In this document: one piece after another, positions 47,018 to 56,660 of the stretch
How the letters are laid out: each line of letters starts with the position of its first letter
Numbering within the stretch: position 1 is the stretch's first letter
DNA from: an uncultured Bacteroidaceae bacterium
GTDB lineage: Bacteria; Bacteroidota; Bacteroidia; Bacteroidales; Bacteroidaceae
Assembly: GCA_944320965.1 (NCBI GenBank)
Contig: CALUJO010000002.1
Location: 62,001-126,000 of the forward strand
DNA length: 64,000 nt
Reading direction: 5' to 3'
Program-made: the position numbers and the translations under genes
Notes under the pieces: model-generated
What the model was told of the DNA's origin: nothing
Database searches by the model: none
Seen by the model: the letters and a program-made list of their open reading frames with translations, nothing else

Positions 47018-48622
47018 CTATACAATTGTCTGACAAAGCTTTTTAACCTGTTCTTCAAAATCATCACGGTTTCTGGCTTTATTGCGCACTGCAGTACGGT
47101 AATTATAGATTGTCTGCGGAGAATAGAACAGCAAGGTAGCTATACTTGAACTGTCCTTTATGCCAAGACGTATAAGGGCAAAAATACGCAGCTCGGTATT
47201 CAACAGCCCTCCCTTATCGGGATAAATTGCCTCACCATCACGCAACAGAGCGTTGAATTCATTTACAAAGTTAGGATAAAGCGTAAGAAAAGACGTATCA
47301 AAATTAACAAAGAAACGCTTTGCATCTGCTTCATTCATCTTGTTTGTACTCAGTTTCAGCAAGTCATCAGCCTGCTTTGCCTTTACTTTTCTCTTTACAA
47401 GATCCTGATAACGGTTAAGTTTTTCAATGTATGCAGCACACAGCTCAAGGAAAAGACTCATATATTCCTCACGTGTGTTGTTTGTTTTCAGCAATTCTAC
47501 ATTAAGGTTTTGCAGTTTGTCATTAAGGGCATCAAGCTCCATCTTTGCCGTTTTCACCTGCTTCAACCTGTTTTTATTAAACAGAAGCAAAACAATAACC
47601 AGAACCATCAAGGCACTTATAACGGATATGGCCCAAGTCAGACGGTTACTCTTTTCAAGATTCTCATTCTGATAGGCGTTCACTATTGACGGGAATTTCC
47701 TTGCAATCTCAAGCATCCTCAGCCTGTTGACATAAAAGACAGCATCCTCCATTGAATAGTTCAAGTAACGGTTTGCGCGTTCCAGACTTCCATCCTTCTT
47801 GAGAAATATATGAAAAGCAAGTTCCTGCATTGCAAGATTTTCTTTAAGAGGACACACATTATCAGAAATGGCAGACAATATCAGGTATTTTTCATAATCA
47901 TCAAGATGACCTTGGTTCTTGTGTGCAAAGGCAAGCCCGCACGTTACACACGCATACAGTCGTGTATTTACCGGAAGATTTTCCAAAGCCGCTTCATAAG
48001 CTTTTTGGGCGCCTGGCTGATCCCCAGTTCTCGCTTTGTACTCACCAAGCCAATAATAATAGTCTTTGCTTCCAACCGGAAGGACATGCAACAGAGAATC
48101 ATTGTATTCTATTTCTTTTTTCTTGTATTGGGGCGTGAAATAATCATCATCAGAATACTCGCTCCATACAGAATACACCCACTCGTATGCTTTATAATAT
48201 TCTATAAGAAGTGCAGTATCTGTCTTGGCAATATTCACATCATCAAGCAATCCAAGCGCTTGTGAAAAGTAGCCGCTGGTAGCAAGAAGATTTGAACGAC
48301 TTATTTTTGCCAGTTTTATATGTTCCAAGTTACCAGTTCTTTCTGCCATTTCCTCTGCCTTGTTTATATAATACAAAGCCGAATCCGAACGGTAAGTCAG
48401 ATACTCCTCATACATTCTATGATAGTGATTGAACAATGCTTCATAAGACATTCCTTTACAAATCATACTTCTCACACTGTCAATTCTTGCTTCCTTCATT
48501 TCCGAATAATGTTCTCTCTGATTCAAAACTTTCTCCAGGTCAGAATACAGATTATTAAAATCATTTGCATTTAACGGCAACTGAATAATAAAAAATATTA
48601 TAATAAGAAAAACAGCAAACAT
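47018..48622 (-). CDS. Membrane-anchored TPR regulator, DUF6377 type
   Basis: This 534-residue protein has a signal or membrane segment at the N-terminus and TPR-like helices (about 60-300). One membrane helix (about 328-348) and a coiled coil (349-385) follow. The cytoplasmic C-terminal region has a LuxR-type helix-turn-helix look (SIATLLFYSPQTIYNYRTAVRNKARNR is the relevant region, around 495-520). It probably senses a periplasmic signal and controls neighbouring glycan genes. The adjacent divergent TonB-receptor/GH36 pair and the GH20 operon are the obvious targets (inference). Confidence 0.82.
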   Translation of the reverse strand: MFAVFLIIIFFIIQLPLNANDFNNLYSDLEKVLNQREHYSEMKEARIDSVRSMICKGMSYEALFNHYHRMYEEYLTYRSDSALYYINKAEEMAERTGNLEHIKLAKISRSNLLATSGYFSQALGLLDDVNIAKTDTALLIEYYKAYEWVYSVWSEYSDDDYFTPQYKKKEIEYNDSLLHVLPVGSKDYYYWLGEYKARTGDQPGAQKAYEAALENLPVNTRLYACVTCGLAFAHKNQGHLDDYEKYLILSAISDNVCPLKENLAMQELAFHIFLKKDGSLERANRYLNYSMEDAVFYVNRLRMLEIARKFPSIVNAYQNENLEKSNRLTWAISVISALMVLVIVLLLFNKNRLKQVKTAKMELDALNDKLQNLNVELLKTNNTREEYMSLFLELCAAYIEKLNRYQDLVKRKVKAKQADDLLKLSTNKMNEADAKRFFVNFDTSFLTLYPNFVNEFNALLRDGEAIYPDKGGLLNTELRIFALIRLGIKDSSSIATLLFYSPQTIYNYRTAVRNKARNRDDFEEQVKKLCQTIV

Positions 48623-48965
48623 AAACTTGATTAATTAAAAACTTATAAAACGACACTAATATAAACATTATATTTCACAGTACAAAACGAAGCTGAATTT
48701 TACATGAATAAATAATATCAAATCTACATTTCACAATAAAAGATATCATGATAACATATTGATTTTATGATATTTAAGAATTATAGTACATACATATAAT
48801 CTACCTTACCTCTACCTGTAAAAACATGTTTATAATATACATTATATTTTTGCAACAGACAAAAGGAAAGAAGCCAAATCCTATATTACAGGAATAAAAA
48901 AGAAAAAGGCAATTTCTAAAAATAGAAAATATTAAAATAAGAAATAAGCACATAATTTATTAATC
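48623..48965. promoter_or_regulatory. Divergent region with promoter for the TonB-receptor-like gene
   Basis: This gene-free AT-rich stretch has a TATTTTTG -7 box at 48845-48852 on the plus strand, giving a leader of about 105 bases. No matching -33 TTTG or clear operator repeat was found. It is the likeliest binding place for the adjacent regulator. Confidence 0.5.
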
Positions 48966-51227
48966 ATGAAAATAAACCAGTTCATACCAATTCTTACAGT
49001 AGCAGCTATGATGCCTGCAATAGCAGAAGCTTCTGTATTCATTAATGATAAAGACACAGTTACAGTAAAGAAAGCTGAAGGAAGCGAACGTAACGTAATG
49101 CTTAATGCCGCAGATGCAACAAAACCACGCGAGATACAGATAGGTCTGCCAAGCGAAGACGTAAACGTATATGAAAACGGTCTTCCTGCAGTGTATTCAT
49201 CAGCAGTTCATAAATTGCAATACCACTGGAGAAGTGACGCAAGTCTTGGAGAAGTAGGCCTTATGTCACCTTCAGAATCTGCAATAAGAACAGGAAACAT
49301 TGCATATTCGGTAAACTCATTCAACAATCTTGGACAAAAGGAATTCAAAGGCAAACTTAACTATCATGCAAACCACTACGGACTTCAACAGTTTGACATG
49401 AACGTTTCAGGCGGAATCGGCGACAAATGGCTTTATTTCGGAAATGTATATCAGGTTTTCGACCCGGGAACTTTTGATGTCAAGTTTGACGAATTTGCCG
49501 ACCGCACACAGATTTACCGCGCAGGACTTACACGCCTCTTTGACAACAACAAGGGAAAAATCACATTACAGTACAAATATGCCTACAGCCGCAATCAGGG
49601 CAATGAGCTGAACGCAGCACCATTCATCTACAACGGTGACGGTTCAATAACAGAAATCAAAGGATTTACACCGGGACTTTCTTCATACGGACCGACAAAC
49701 GGTGAAATAAGCTATATGGACATCATGGACGGAAAGATGAAACAGGCCAATCTTCGTGACCTTGCAGACAACCGCTCTCATGAAGTTACATTACTTACAG
49801 ACTACACTTTCGACAACGACTTGAAATGGACACTTAACATGAAGTACATGAATGCTCCGGAAGCAAATTACATTGACTTTGGAGGAAGTACGATAAGTGA
49901 ACTGGATGGAAGCGAAGGCTATCTGCTTAACGGCGAACCATATGCCGGACTTGTTGAAGGACGACGCACATGGCTTCACTTTGGCAAGGTTCAGAATTTC
50001 CTTGTTACTTCCGAACTTGAGAAACAGATAGGAAATCACGGACTGAGACTTGGTATAAACGAATGGTTTTATGACCTTGACTATCATTCTTCTTCATTCC
50101 AATGGACTGGAACAGTCAACGAATATCCTCAAATCCTCTCTACACCTAACGGACAAGGCGGATATGACAAATTCTTCGGTTTCAATGAACTTAGCCCGGA
50201 ATATACAGTAGGATATGAAAACAAACTTGCACTTTATCTTACAGACAACTGGCAAATCACTCCGAAACTGAAATTCTACTATGGAGGACGTCTTGAATAC
50301 TACCGCATGTCTGCCGATCAGATTTCACATTCAAGATATTCAGGTTTCTATATAGGTGGCACAGCTCCCGACGGAACAATAATTGCACCGGCAAGAGTAA
50401 CAAAAGACAAACTGAACTATGCCGCCACCGCACAGCTGACATATAACCTGACCAAGCAGTTTGGTTTTACTGCCGACGGAACTGTAGCAACACGTTTCCC
50501 AAGAATCAACGAATATGCAGGAACAGGTCCTACAGAAGAACAGTATAACCGTGTGACAATTCCACTTGTACGTGGAGGGCTGTTCTACAAGAACAACTGG
50601 ATAGACCTTACTTCAATGGTTACATATATCGCAAAGACAAACAACATTGACCAACAGAACCTGACAAAACCAGGAACTACAGAAGGAAAGACAGTATTGC
50701 TTATATATGATATCCAGACTCTGGGATGGACAACTTCTGCAGAAATCGATCCGTTCAAAGGATTCCACCTGCACGCACTCTTCACTTACCAGAAGCCGGT
50801 TTACAAGAATTACAATGCAAGTGTGACATTCAGTGACGGTACACAGATGGGAGTAAACGCAAACGGAATGATTGTGAAGGAAATACCTCAGATTCTTGTA
50901 GAGTTGGACCCAAGTTATAATATTACAGATGATTTGCGCTTGTGGCTGAGCTTCCGCTACTTCGGCAAGACTTATGCCAACCTTCAGGAAGCGCTTTACT
51001 TCAACGGACGCTGGGAAACTTTCGGAGGTATAAACTGGAAAGTAAACAAGAACCTTGACCTCGGAGTATCTGTAGTCAACTTCCTTAACCAGAGAGGTGC
51101 AAAGGGTACAATAAGCGGTTCTGAACTTATTACAAAGGACGAAGCTTACAAATATGCAGGATGCTATATGAGCGGTTCATATCTGAGACCATTCACAGTA
51201 GAATTCAACGCAAGCATAAAATTCTGA
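48966..51227 (+). CDS. TonB-dependent-receptor-like outer-membrane barrel without SusD partner
   Basis: This 753-residue protein has a signal peptide ending IAEA. A short plug-like region (IQIGLPSEDVNVYENGLPAVY, about 55-120) leads to a long beta-barrel with repeated aromatic-rich strands and a terminal Phe (EFNASIKF). It lacks the N-terminal carboxypeptidase-like extension of SusC proteins, and no susD gene follows. It is probably an outer-membrane transporter for the oligosaccharide cut by the adjacent alpha-galactosidase. A receptor for another ligand cannot be excluded. Confidence 0.82.
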   Translation: MKINQFIPILTVAAMMPAIAEASVFINDKDTVTVKKAEGSERNVMLNAADATKPREIQIGLPSEDVNVYENGLPAVYSSAVHKLQYHWRSDASLGEVGLMSPSESAIRTGNIAYSVNSFNNLGQKEFKGKLNYHANHYGLQQFDMNVSGGIGDKWLYFGNVYQVFDPGTFDVKFDEFADRTQIYRAGLTRLFDNNKGKITLQYKYAYSRNQGNELNAAPFIYNGDGSITEIKGFTPGLSSYGPTNGEISYMDIMDGKMKQANLRDLADNRSHEVTLLTDYTFDNDLKWTLNMKYMNAPEANYIDFGGSTISELDGSEGYLLNGEPYAGLVEGRRTWLHFGKVQNFLVTSELEKQIGNHGLRLGINEWFYDLDYHSSSFQWTGTVNEYPQILSTPNGQGGYDKFFGFNELSPEYTVGYENKLALYLTDNWQITPKLKFYYGGRLEYYRMSADQISHSRYSGFYIGGTAPDGTIIAPARVTKDKLNYAATAQLTYNLTKQFGFTADGTVATRFPRINEYAGTGPTEEQYNRVTIPLVRGGLFYKNNWIDLTSMVTYIAKTNNIDQQNLTKPGTTEGKTVLLIYDIQTLGWTTSAEIDPFKGFHLHALFTYQKPVYKNYNASVTFSDGTQMGVNANGMIVKEIPQILVELDPSYNITDDLRLWLSFRYFGKTYANLQEALYFNGRWETFGGINWKVNKNLDLGVSVVNFLNQRGAKGTISGSELITKDEAYKYAGCYMSGSYLRPFTVEFNASIKF

Positions 51228-51277
51228 TATTCAAGATAAAAACAAATACATTACTAAATATTAAATACTCACGAACC

Positions 51278-53473
51278 ATGAAAAAAATATTATTGGCAGG
51301 AGCATTGACAATTATGGCAGCAGTTCAGATTGACGCGGCACAGGAAAAGAAGGTATTCCGTATCGGAACAGACAAGACAGATTTAATCCTTCAGGTTGGA
51401 GACAACGGACGACTTTACCAGACATACTTCGGCGAGAAACTTCTTCACGAAGGTGATTTGCAGAACTTCGCATGGGATATACACGCAGGTTCCGACGGCA
51501 GCATAAGCCAGAGAGGATGGGAAGTCTACAGCGGCTCGGGAAACGAAGATTACTTTGAACCGGCAATAATGATACAGCATAATGACGGTAAGACATCAAC
51601 CTACCTTTATTACGTATCATCAACAACAAAAGACGTTGAAGGCGGTAAAATGACAACAATCAACCTCAGGGACGATGTATATCCGGTTGACGTAACACTT
51701 CATTATGTTGCATATCCGAAAGAGAACGTAATCAAAACATGGAGCGAAATAAAGCATCAGGAAAAGAAACCTGTAATTTTTTCAACCTATGCATCCACTA
51801 TGCTCTACTTCAACCGTTCATCATATTATCTGACAGAGTTCAGCAGTGACTGGGCAAAGGAAGCACAGATGAGCAGCCAGCAGCTGCAGTTTGGCAAGAA
51901 AGTCATTGACACAAAACTTGGAAGCCGTGCAGCAATGCACACACATCCATTCTTTGAAGTGGGACTTGACCAGCCAGTTTCAGAAAAACAGGGTGAAGTA
52001 CTAATGGGAACACTCGGATGGACAGGAAACTTCCGCTTCACTTTTGAAGTTGACAATGCAGGCAATCTGCGCGTCATTCCGGCAATCAACCCGTATGCTT
52101 CAAACTATGAGCTCAAAAAAGATGAAGTATTCACTACACCTGAGTTCATATTCACACTGAGCCAGAACGGAACATCCGAAGGTAGCCGCAGTCTTCACGA
52201 ATGGGCACGCAACTACAGTCTGAAAGATGGAAAAGGCAGCCGTCTTACACTTCTGAACAACTGGGAAAACACAGGATTCGATTTCAATGAAGAGATACTT
52301 GCCAACCTGATGAAAGAAGCAAAACACCTTGGCGTTGACATGTTCCTTCTTGACGACGGCTGGTTTGCAAACAAATACCCACGCAAGGATGACAAAGCAG
52401 GACTGGGCGACTGGGAAGTTACACACTCAAAATTGCCTGGAGGAATACCGGCACTTGTAAAAGCAGCTGACGAAGCAGGCGTAAAATTCGGTATATGGAT
52501 TGAACCTGAAATGGTTAATCCTAAGAGTGAACTGTTCGAAAAACACCCTGAATGGGCAATACATGACGAAAACAGAAAAATATACTACTACCGTAACCAG
52601 CTTGTCCTTGACCTGAGCAACCCTGAAGTACAGGATTATGTTTATGGTGTTGTTGAAAACATCATGAAGGAAAACCCAGAAATAGCATTCTTCAAATGGG
52701 ACTGCAACAGCCCTATAACAAACATATACTCACCATATCTGAAAAACAAACAGGGAAATCTTTACATAGATCACGTACGCGGTGTTTACAATGTAATGAA
52801 ACGTGTCAAGGAGAACTATCCAAATGTTCCGATGATGCTATGTTCAGGAGGTGGAGCACGCTGCGACTACGAAGCGCTTAAATACTTCACAGAATTCTGG
52901 TGCAGTGACAATACTGATCCTGTTGAACGTGTATACATACAGTGGGGCTTCTCACAATTCTTCCCTGCAAAGGCAATGTGCGCACACGTTACAAGCTGGA
53001 ACAAGAACACCTCAGTGAAATTCCGTACAGACGTCGCTTCAATGTGCAAGCTTGGCTTTGACATAGGTTTGAAAGACCTTAGCGCTGAAGAACTTGATTA
53101 TTGCCAGACAGCAGTAGCCAACTGGAAACGCCTTCAGCCTGCAATTATGGACGGTGACCAGTACAGACTTGTTTCTCCATACGAATCAAACCATATGGCA
53201 TTAAACTACGTAAGCAAGGACAAAAATAAAGCTGTTCTGTTTGCATATGACATACATCCAAGATTCCAGGAAAAACTGATTTCAGTAAAACTTCAGGGAC
53301 TTGACCCTAACAAGATGTATAAAGTTGAGGAAATAAACCTGATGCCTGATACAGACTCTACTCTGAAAGCTAACGGCAAAGTATATTCAGGCGACTTCCT
53401 GATGAAAGTTGGTATTGATGTATTCGGTTTCGCCGCTACTCAAAGTCACGTAATAGAACTTACAGCAGAATAA
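51278..53473 (+). CDS. Alpha-galactosidase, GH36
   Basis: This exported enzyme of 731 residues hydrolyses terminal alpha-galactose. The signal peptide ends DAAQ; the ATG at 51278 is preferred because the longer open frame runs into the previous gene. The GH36 barrel shows LLDDGWF, GIWIEPEMVNPKSEL, the nucleophile in FFKWDCNSP (Asp near 475), LCSGGGARCDYEALKY and the acid/base Asp in WCSDNTDPVERV (near 541). It follows the outer-membrane barrel gene by 50 bases in one operon. Released galactose can enter the galM-gluP-galK pathway. Confidence 0.95.
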   Translation: MKKILLAGALTIMAAVQIDAAQEKKVFRIGTDKTDLILQVGDNGRLYQTYFGEKLLHEGDLQNFAWDIHAGSDGSISQRGWEVYSGSGNEDYFEPAIMIQHNDGKTSTYLYYVSSTTKDVEGGKMTTINLRDDVYPVDVTLHYVAYPKENVIKTWSEIKHQEKKPVIFSTYASTMLYFNRSSYYLTEFSSDWAKEAQMSSQQLQFGKKVIDTKLGSRAAMHTHPFFEVGLDQPVSEKQGEVLMGTLGWTGNFRFTFEVDNAGNLRVIPAINPYASNYELKKDEVFTTPEFIFTLSQNGTSEGSRSLHEWARNYSLKDGKGSRLTLLNNWENTGFDFNEEILANLMKEAKHLGVDMFLLDDGWFANKYPRKDDKAGLGDWEVTHSKLPGGIPALVKAADEAGVKFGIWIEPEMVNPKSELFEKHPEWAIHDENRKIYYYRNQLVLDLSNPEVQDYVYGVVENIMKENPEIAFFKWDCNSPITNIYSPYLKNKQGNLYIDHVRGVYNVMKRVKENYPNVPMMLCSGGGARCDYEALKYFTEFWCSDNTDPVERVYIQWGFSQFFPAKAMCAHVTSWNKNTSVKFRTDVASMCKLGFDIGLKDLSAEELDYCQTAVANWKRLQPAIMDGDQYRLVSPYESNHMALNYVSKDKNKAVLFAYDIHPRFQEKLISVKLQGLDPNKMYKVEEINLMPDTDSTLKANGKVYSGDFLMKVGIDVFGFAATQSHVIELTAE

Positions 53474-53499
53474 ATCTTTATAACAAATAATAAAAACTT

Positions 53500-53528
53500 A
53501 GCCGGCTCTATATAGAACCGGCTTTTTA
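53500..53528 (+). terminator. Terminator after the alpha-galactosidase gene
   Basis: AGCCGG (53500-53505) pairs with CCGGCT (53518-53523), with inner CTATATAG pairing, followed by TTTTTA. Confidence 0.82.
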
Positions 53529-53591
53529 TGTAAAAAAACATAGTATCAAATTCTTTTTTACATAAAAAATAACTTTATATAAAAAAATCCA

Positions 53592-53599
53592 TATATTTG
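53592..53599 (+). promoter_or_regulatory. -7 box for the structured RNA
   Basis: TATATTTG, a perfect TAnnTTTG match, would start transcription near 53606. Confidence 0.55.
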
Positions 53600-53605
53600 C
53601 ATCCA

Positions 53606-53840
53606 AATCAAATAAACAGCCTATGTAAATAAAAATGAATTAAACATACATTTTAGAAGAAAAAGCGTTTAACTTTATCTTTGGCAGAAGGGAACCTGAG
53701 AAATTTTATTCTGCACCAACGATAAGTAAAGGTAAGCGCTCGCATGAATAATGCGAGCTTTACTTCGTTTGTTGGTGCACGGTTTTCTCAGGACCTCCTT
53801 TCTGCAAACAGGTTGGCTCGCATATTTTTATGTCATAAAT
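53606..53840 (+). ncRNA. Structured non-coding RNA, 6S-like shape
   Basis: The segment folds into one long, interrupted hairpin. GCAGAAGG (53684-53691) pairs with CCTTTCTGC (53797-53804, one bulge) and CCTGAGAAA (53695-53703) with 53784-53792. TGCACCAAC (53712-53720) pairs with GTTGGTGCA (53771-53779), AAGTAAA (53724-53730) with TTTACTT and GCTCGCAT (53738-53745) with ATGCGAGC. A rod with internal bubbles and its own promoter recalls 6S RNA, but I cannot confirm the class. The exact 3' end is unclear. No gene fits the 53474-53952 gap; the small open frame inside it follows the stems. Confidence 0.55.
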
Positions 53841-53952
53841 CAAAGTTATGCTCACCGCTTTTTCATGTATGCCTTAACCTAAAACTACCAAGAGCAAACA
53901 CAGGGAAGCCGAAAACTTTACAGAGTAGGCACTATGAAAATAAAAAACAATC

Positions 53953-54555
53953 ATGAAAAAGACATTCTTATTTCTAATTTTAACTGCCTCTATTTTAGTA
54001 TTTAATGTTTCTTGCGGAAGTCAAAAACAAGTACCCCAACAAAAAACAAGTGGAAGTCCATTTGGCGATGTATATGAAGTTCCATGCGCTGTATACGACA
54101 ACAATGAAGAATTTGCTGCAACAGGTATCTACAGAGGCAGTATGAACCAAAAGGGAGAAGTTCACAAATTTGCTTTACAAAATGCACAGTCCATCATTAG
54201 GATGAAAATCAAACATGCCTATAAAGGTATGGTAAGTGATTATTCTTCTACAATAGGTAATAATGCTGGAAATGACATTGAGACAAAAGTAACAATGGCT
54301 GGAGACCAAATAATTGATGCAGTAGTAAACAACACTTCTGAATGTTGTGTAAAATTTAGTTCAGTTGGAGATGATGGACATATTGAATGTTACGTAGCAA
54401 TAAGAATCCCCAAAAATGACTTGTCTGAAAAAATAGCGAAGGAAGTTTCCAACAAGTTGAGTGATGATGAAAAAATGCGTATAAACTTTAACGAATCACA
54501 ATACAGAGAACAGATGGAAAAACGTTTCGAACAATACAGAGAGGAAAACAAATAA
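53953..54555 (+). CDS. LPP20-like lipoprotein
   Basis: This 200-residue protein has a lipoprotein signal ending NVSC (Cys21). The core FAATGIYRGSMNQKGEVHKF with an AQSIIRMKIKHAY helix and an ECYVAIRIP strand resembles the LPP20 fold, in which an alpha-beta unit is fed by A-rich helices. It ends in a charged helix (about 165-200). It is followed seven bases later by a protein with a related N-terminal domain, and the two look like partners. Function unknown. Confidence 0.65.
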   Translation: MKKTFLFLILTASILVFNVSCGSQKQVPQQKTSGSPFGDVYEVPCAVYDNNEEFAATGIYRGSMNQKGEVHKFALQNAQSIIRMKIKHAYKGMVSDYSSTIGNNAGNDIETKVTMAGDQIIDAVVNNTSECCVKFSSVGDDGHIECYVAIRIPKNDLSEKIAKEVSNKLSDDEKMRINFNESQYREQMEKRFEQYREENK

Positions 54556-54561
54556 AATCCC

Positions 54562-55347
54562 ATGAAAAGTTTAAAATATATTTTAAGCGTCATAGTCCTG
54601 TTTATTACAGGACTGAACGCTTATAGTCAGGAACGTCCCAAATGGACAGATGGATATTTCGAAGAAAGAAACAACTCATACGTTGAAGTTGTCACAGGAT
54701 TTGGATATGACTTAAATGACGCAAAGGAAAAAGCAACAAAACAGATAATTGAAAGAAGAAGTTTGGCCACCGGTACTGATGCCGTCGTATCATTCGAGAA
54801 CAATAATTTACAGATAACAAGCGAAAAAAAACTTGTTGTAAATGCACGAATCATTGATGAATACAATGAACGTCTGGCTCCAGGTGAATATAAGGTTTAT
54901 CTGCTTGTACAAACAGCAAAGAATCCTACACTTAAACTAGAACCAGTAACCGTATCTGATAAATATCCGTTCTCTGCACGTGTATTTATCCCTGGAATGG
55001 CACAAATATATAAAGGAAGCACAGCCAAAGGGGCGTGCTTTATTGCAGGAGAAATTGCATTTATAGGTGGTATCGTCGTATCTGAATGTCTTCGCCAGAA
55101 TTACATTCAAAAAATAAATCTGACACAAAACGTAAAACTCAAAAAACAATATCTTGACAGTTCCAACAGATGCGAGATTGCCCGTAATGTATCAATAGCA
55201 GGTGCAGCCGCTCTTTATGTATGGAATATTATAGACGGAATAGTGGCAAAAGGCAAAAAGAATGTATTTATCGGAGAAAATAATATAAAAATATTACCAT
55301 ACACAGATTTATATTCTACCGGTTTAGCATTTAATATAAAATTTTAA
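54562..55347 (+). CDS. Exported protein with LPP20-like N-terminus and hydrophobic C-terminus
   Basis: This 261-residue protein has a signal peptide ending AYSQ. An N-terminal domain (about 25-120, with VVTGFGYDLNDAKEKATKQI and DAVVSF) recalls the LPP20 unit of the preceding gene. A C-terminal part with two hydrophobic stretches (about 155-180 and 210-235) includes IPGMAQIYKGSTAKGACF, a motif seen in DUF5683-like membrane proteins. It may anchor the partner lipoprotein at the membrane (inference). Confidence 0.65.
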   Translation: MKSLKYILSVIVLFITGLNAYSQERPKWTDGYFEERNNSYVEVVTGFGYDLNDAKEKATKQIIERRSLATGTDAVVSFENNNLQITSEKKLVVNARIIDEYNERLAPGEYKVYLLVQTAKNPTLKLEPVTVSDKYPFSARVFIPGMAQIYKGSTAKGACFIAGEIAFIGGIVVSECLRQNYIQKINLTQNVKLKKQYLDSSNRCEIARNVSIAGAAALYVWNIIDGIVAKGKKNVFIGENNIKILPYTDLYSTGLAFNIKF

Positions 55348-55359
55348 ATACAAATGATT

Positions 55360-55689
55360 ATGAAAACAATTAAATGTTTATTATTTCTATTACTAATAAT
55401 AAATATTACCTCATGCGCTAAAGAGGAATATGATTTTTATGCCACAATAAATGGAACCGTTATTGACGAAATATCTTCCGAACCGGTAGAAGGAGCTTCT
55501 GTAAATTTAACTCCAGGAGGTAAAAACTGTATAACAGACATACAGGGACATTTCAGTTTCAATGAATTGGAAGCAATACAATACACAATCACTGTACAAA
55601 AGAACGGATATTCAACAAATAGAAAAGGTATTAATGCCATAGCTGGAGAAACAAGTGATATATCAGTTACAATAGAAAAAATGAATTGA
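55360..55689 (+). CDS. Short carboxypeptidase-regulatory-like lipoprotein
   Basis: From the ATG at 55360 the product is 109 residues with a lipoprotein signal ending ITSC (Cys19); an ATG two codons earlier also exists. The remainder is one CarboxypepD_reg-like beta-sandwich (INGTVIDEISSEPVEGASVN, FNELEAIQYTITVQKNGYST). It is the smallest member of a tandem family of related lipoproteins, with the shared pattern DxxTGEPI...G.Y.F..L..G.Y. Binding or structural role at the surface is likely; ligand unknown. Confidence 0.72.
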   Translation: MKTIKCLLFLLLIINITSCAKEEYDFYATINGTVIDEISSEPVEGASVNLTPGGKNCITDIQGHFSFNELEAIQYTITVQKNGYSTNRKGINAIAGETSDISVTIEKMN

Positions 55690-55691
55690 TT

Positions 55692-56660
55692 ATGAAACAT
55701 TTTATATTTATTGTTTTATTATGCCTGATTAGTTGCTCTAAACAAGTTTCTGATAATATTGAAAACATAGGAGGTATATGTGGAGTTGTTACCGACTTTG
55801 CAACCGGTGAACCGATAAAAAATGCTAATGTACAATTACGTCCTTCGGGAGAAACTACATTGACAGGAACAGAAGGATATTATGAATTTAAAAATATAAA
55901 TGAAGGGAATTATTCTATTACAGTTTCTAAATTAGAGTATACAGATCTCATTGATGATTTTGTTATAACTGTTGTTCCAAATAAGATAATACGTCGAGAT
56001 GTACAAATTAAAAAAGAGCCTACTGTTTTGCACATAATAGATAACGAAGGGAAAGAGCTATCTGTGTTGGATTTTGGGGATGAAGTAACTTCTAAACAAT
56101 TTGTAATATTTAATAGTGGAGCTGTATCTATTTCTTGTAAAGTTTTTGTATCCTGCGAATGGATAGTTTCTGCATCAGAAATAAACAACGAAATAATGTC
56201 TGGAGAAGTTTGGCCTATCATCGTTACAATAGACCGCTCGAAGCTAAAAGCCGGAGATAATACTACATATATACATGTACTTTCCAACAATGGCAGTAAA
56301 GAATTGAAAGTTACAGCTATCGGAGAGTATATAGAGCCGGAAGTTATAACCTTACCAGTAACCACCAGTTATAATGGTGAAAATACACCATGGAATGATA
56401 CTTTTAATGCAGAGGTTATTAAAATTGGTAATCCGGAATATAGTAAACGTGGGTTCTGTTTTTCTTCTGTTAATAAAACTCCAACAATTAATGATAATTG
56501 CGTCGAAGTTAACGGTAACGGATTAGGCAAATTCAAATATACATACAGAGAATTTCCACCCCAAACAATAACTTATTATGTTAGAGCATGGGTAATGTAT
56601 GGTTTAAATAATAAAGTAATATATGGTAACACCGAGACATTTACATACAATGATGTATAA
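55692..56660 (+). CDS. Lipoprotein with carboxypeptidase-regulatory-like, BACON-like and FN3-like domains
   Basis: The ATG at 55692 gives 322 residues and a signal ending LISC (Cys15); a TTG six bases upstream is less likely. Domain order is CarboxypepD_reg-like (about 25-105, VVTDFATGEPIKNANVQL), BACON-like (about 110-210, LSVLDFGDEVTSKQFVIFN) and one FN3-like unit with a YSKRGFCFSS core (about 215-322). It is a shorter version of the 57382-59322 protein. The next gene's start overlaps its end. Confidence 0.75.
   Translation: MKHFIFIVLLCLISCSKQVSDNIENIGGICGVVTDFATGEPIKNANVQLRPSGETTLTGTEGYYEFKNINEGNYSITVSKLEYTDLIDDFVITVVPNKIIRRDVQIKKEPTVLHIIDNEGKELSVLDFGDEVTSKQFVIFNSGAVSISCKVFVSCEWIVSASEINNEIMSGEVWPIIVTIDRSKLKAGDNTTYIHVLSNNGSKELKVTAIGEYIEPEVITLPVTTSYNGENTPWNDTFNAEVIKIGNPEYSKRGFCFSSVNKTPTINDNCVEVNGNGLGKFKYTYREFPPQTITYYVRAWVMYGLNNKVIYGNTETFTYNDV

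Noticed and set aside
48966..53473. Canonical SusC/SusD polysaccharide utilization locus
   Set aside because: There is no susD gene, and the barrel protein lacks the SusC N-terminal extension.
53744..53956. 70-codon plus-strand open frame after the alpha-galactosidase gene
   Set aside because: It lies on the stems of the structured RNA and has no matching family.
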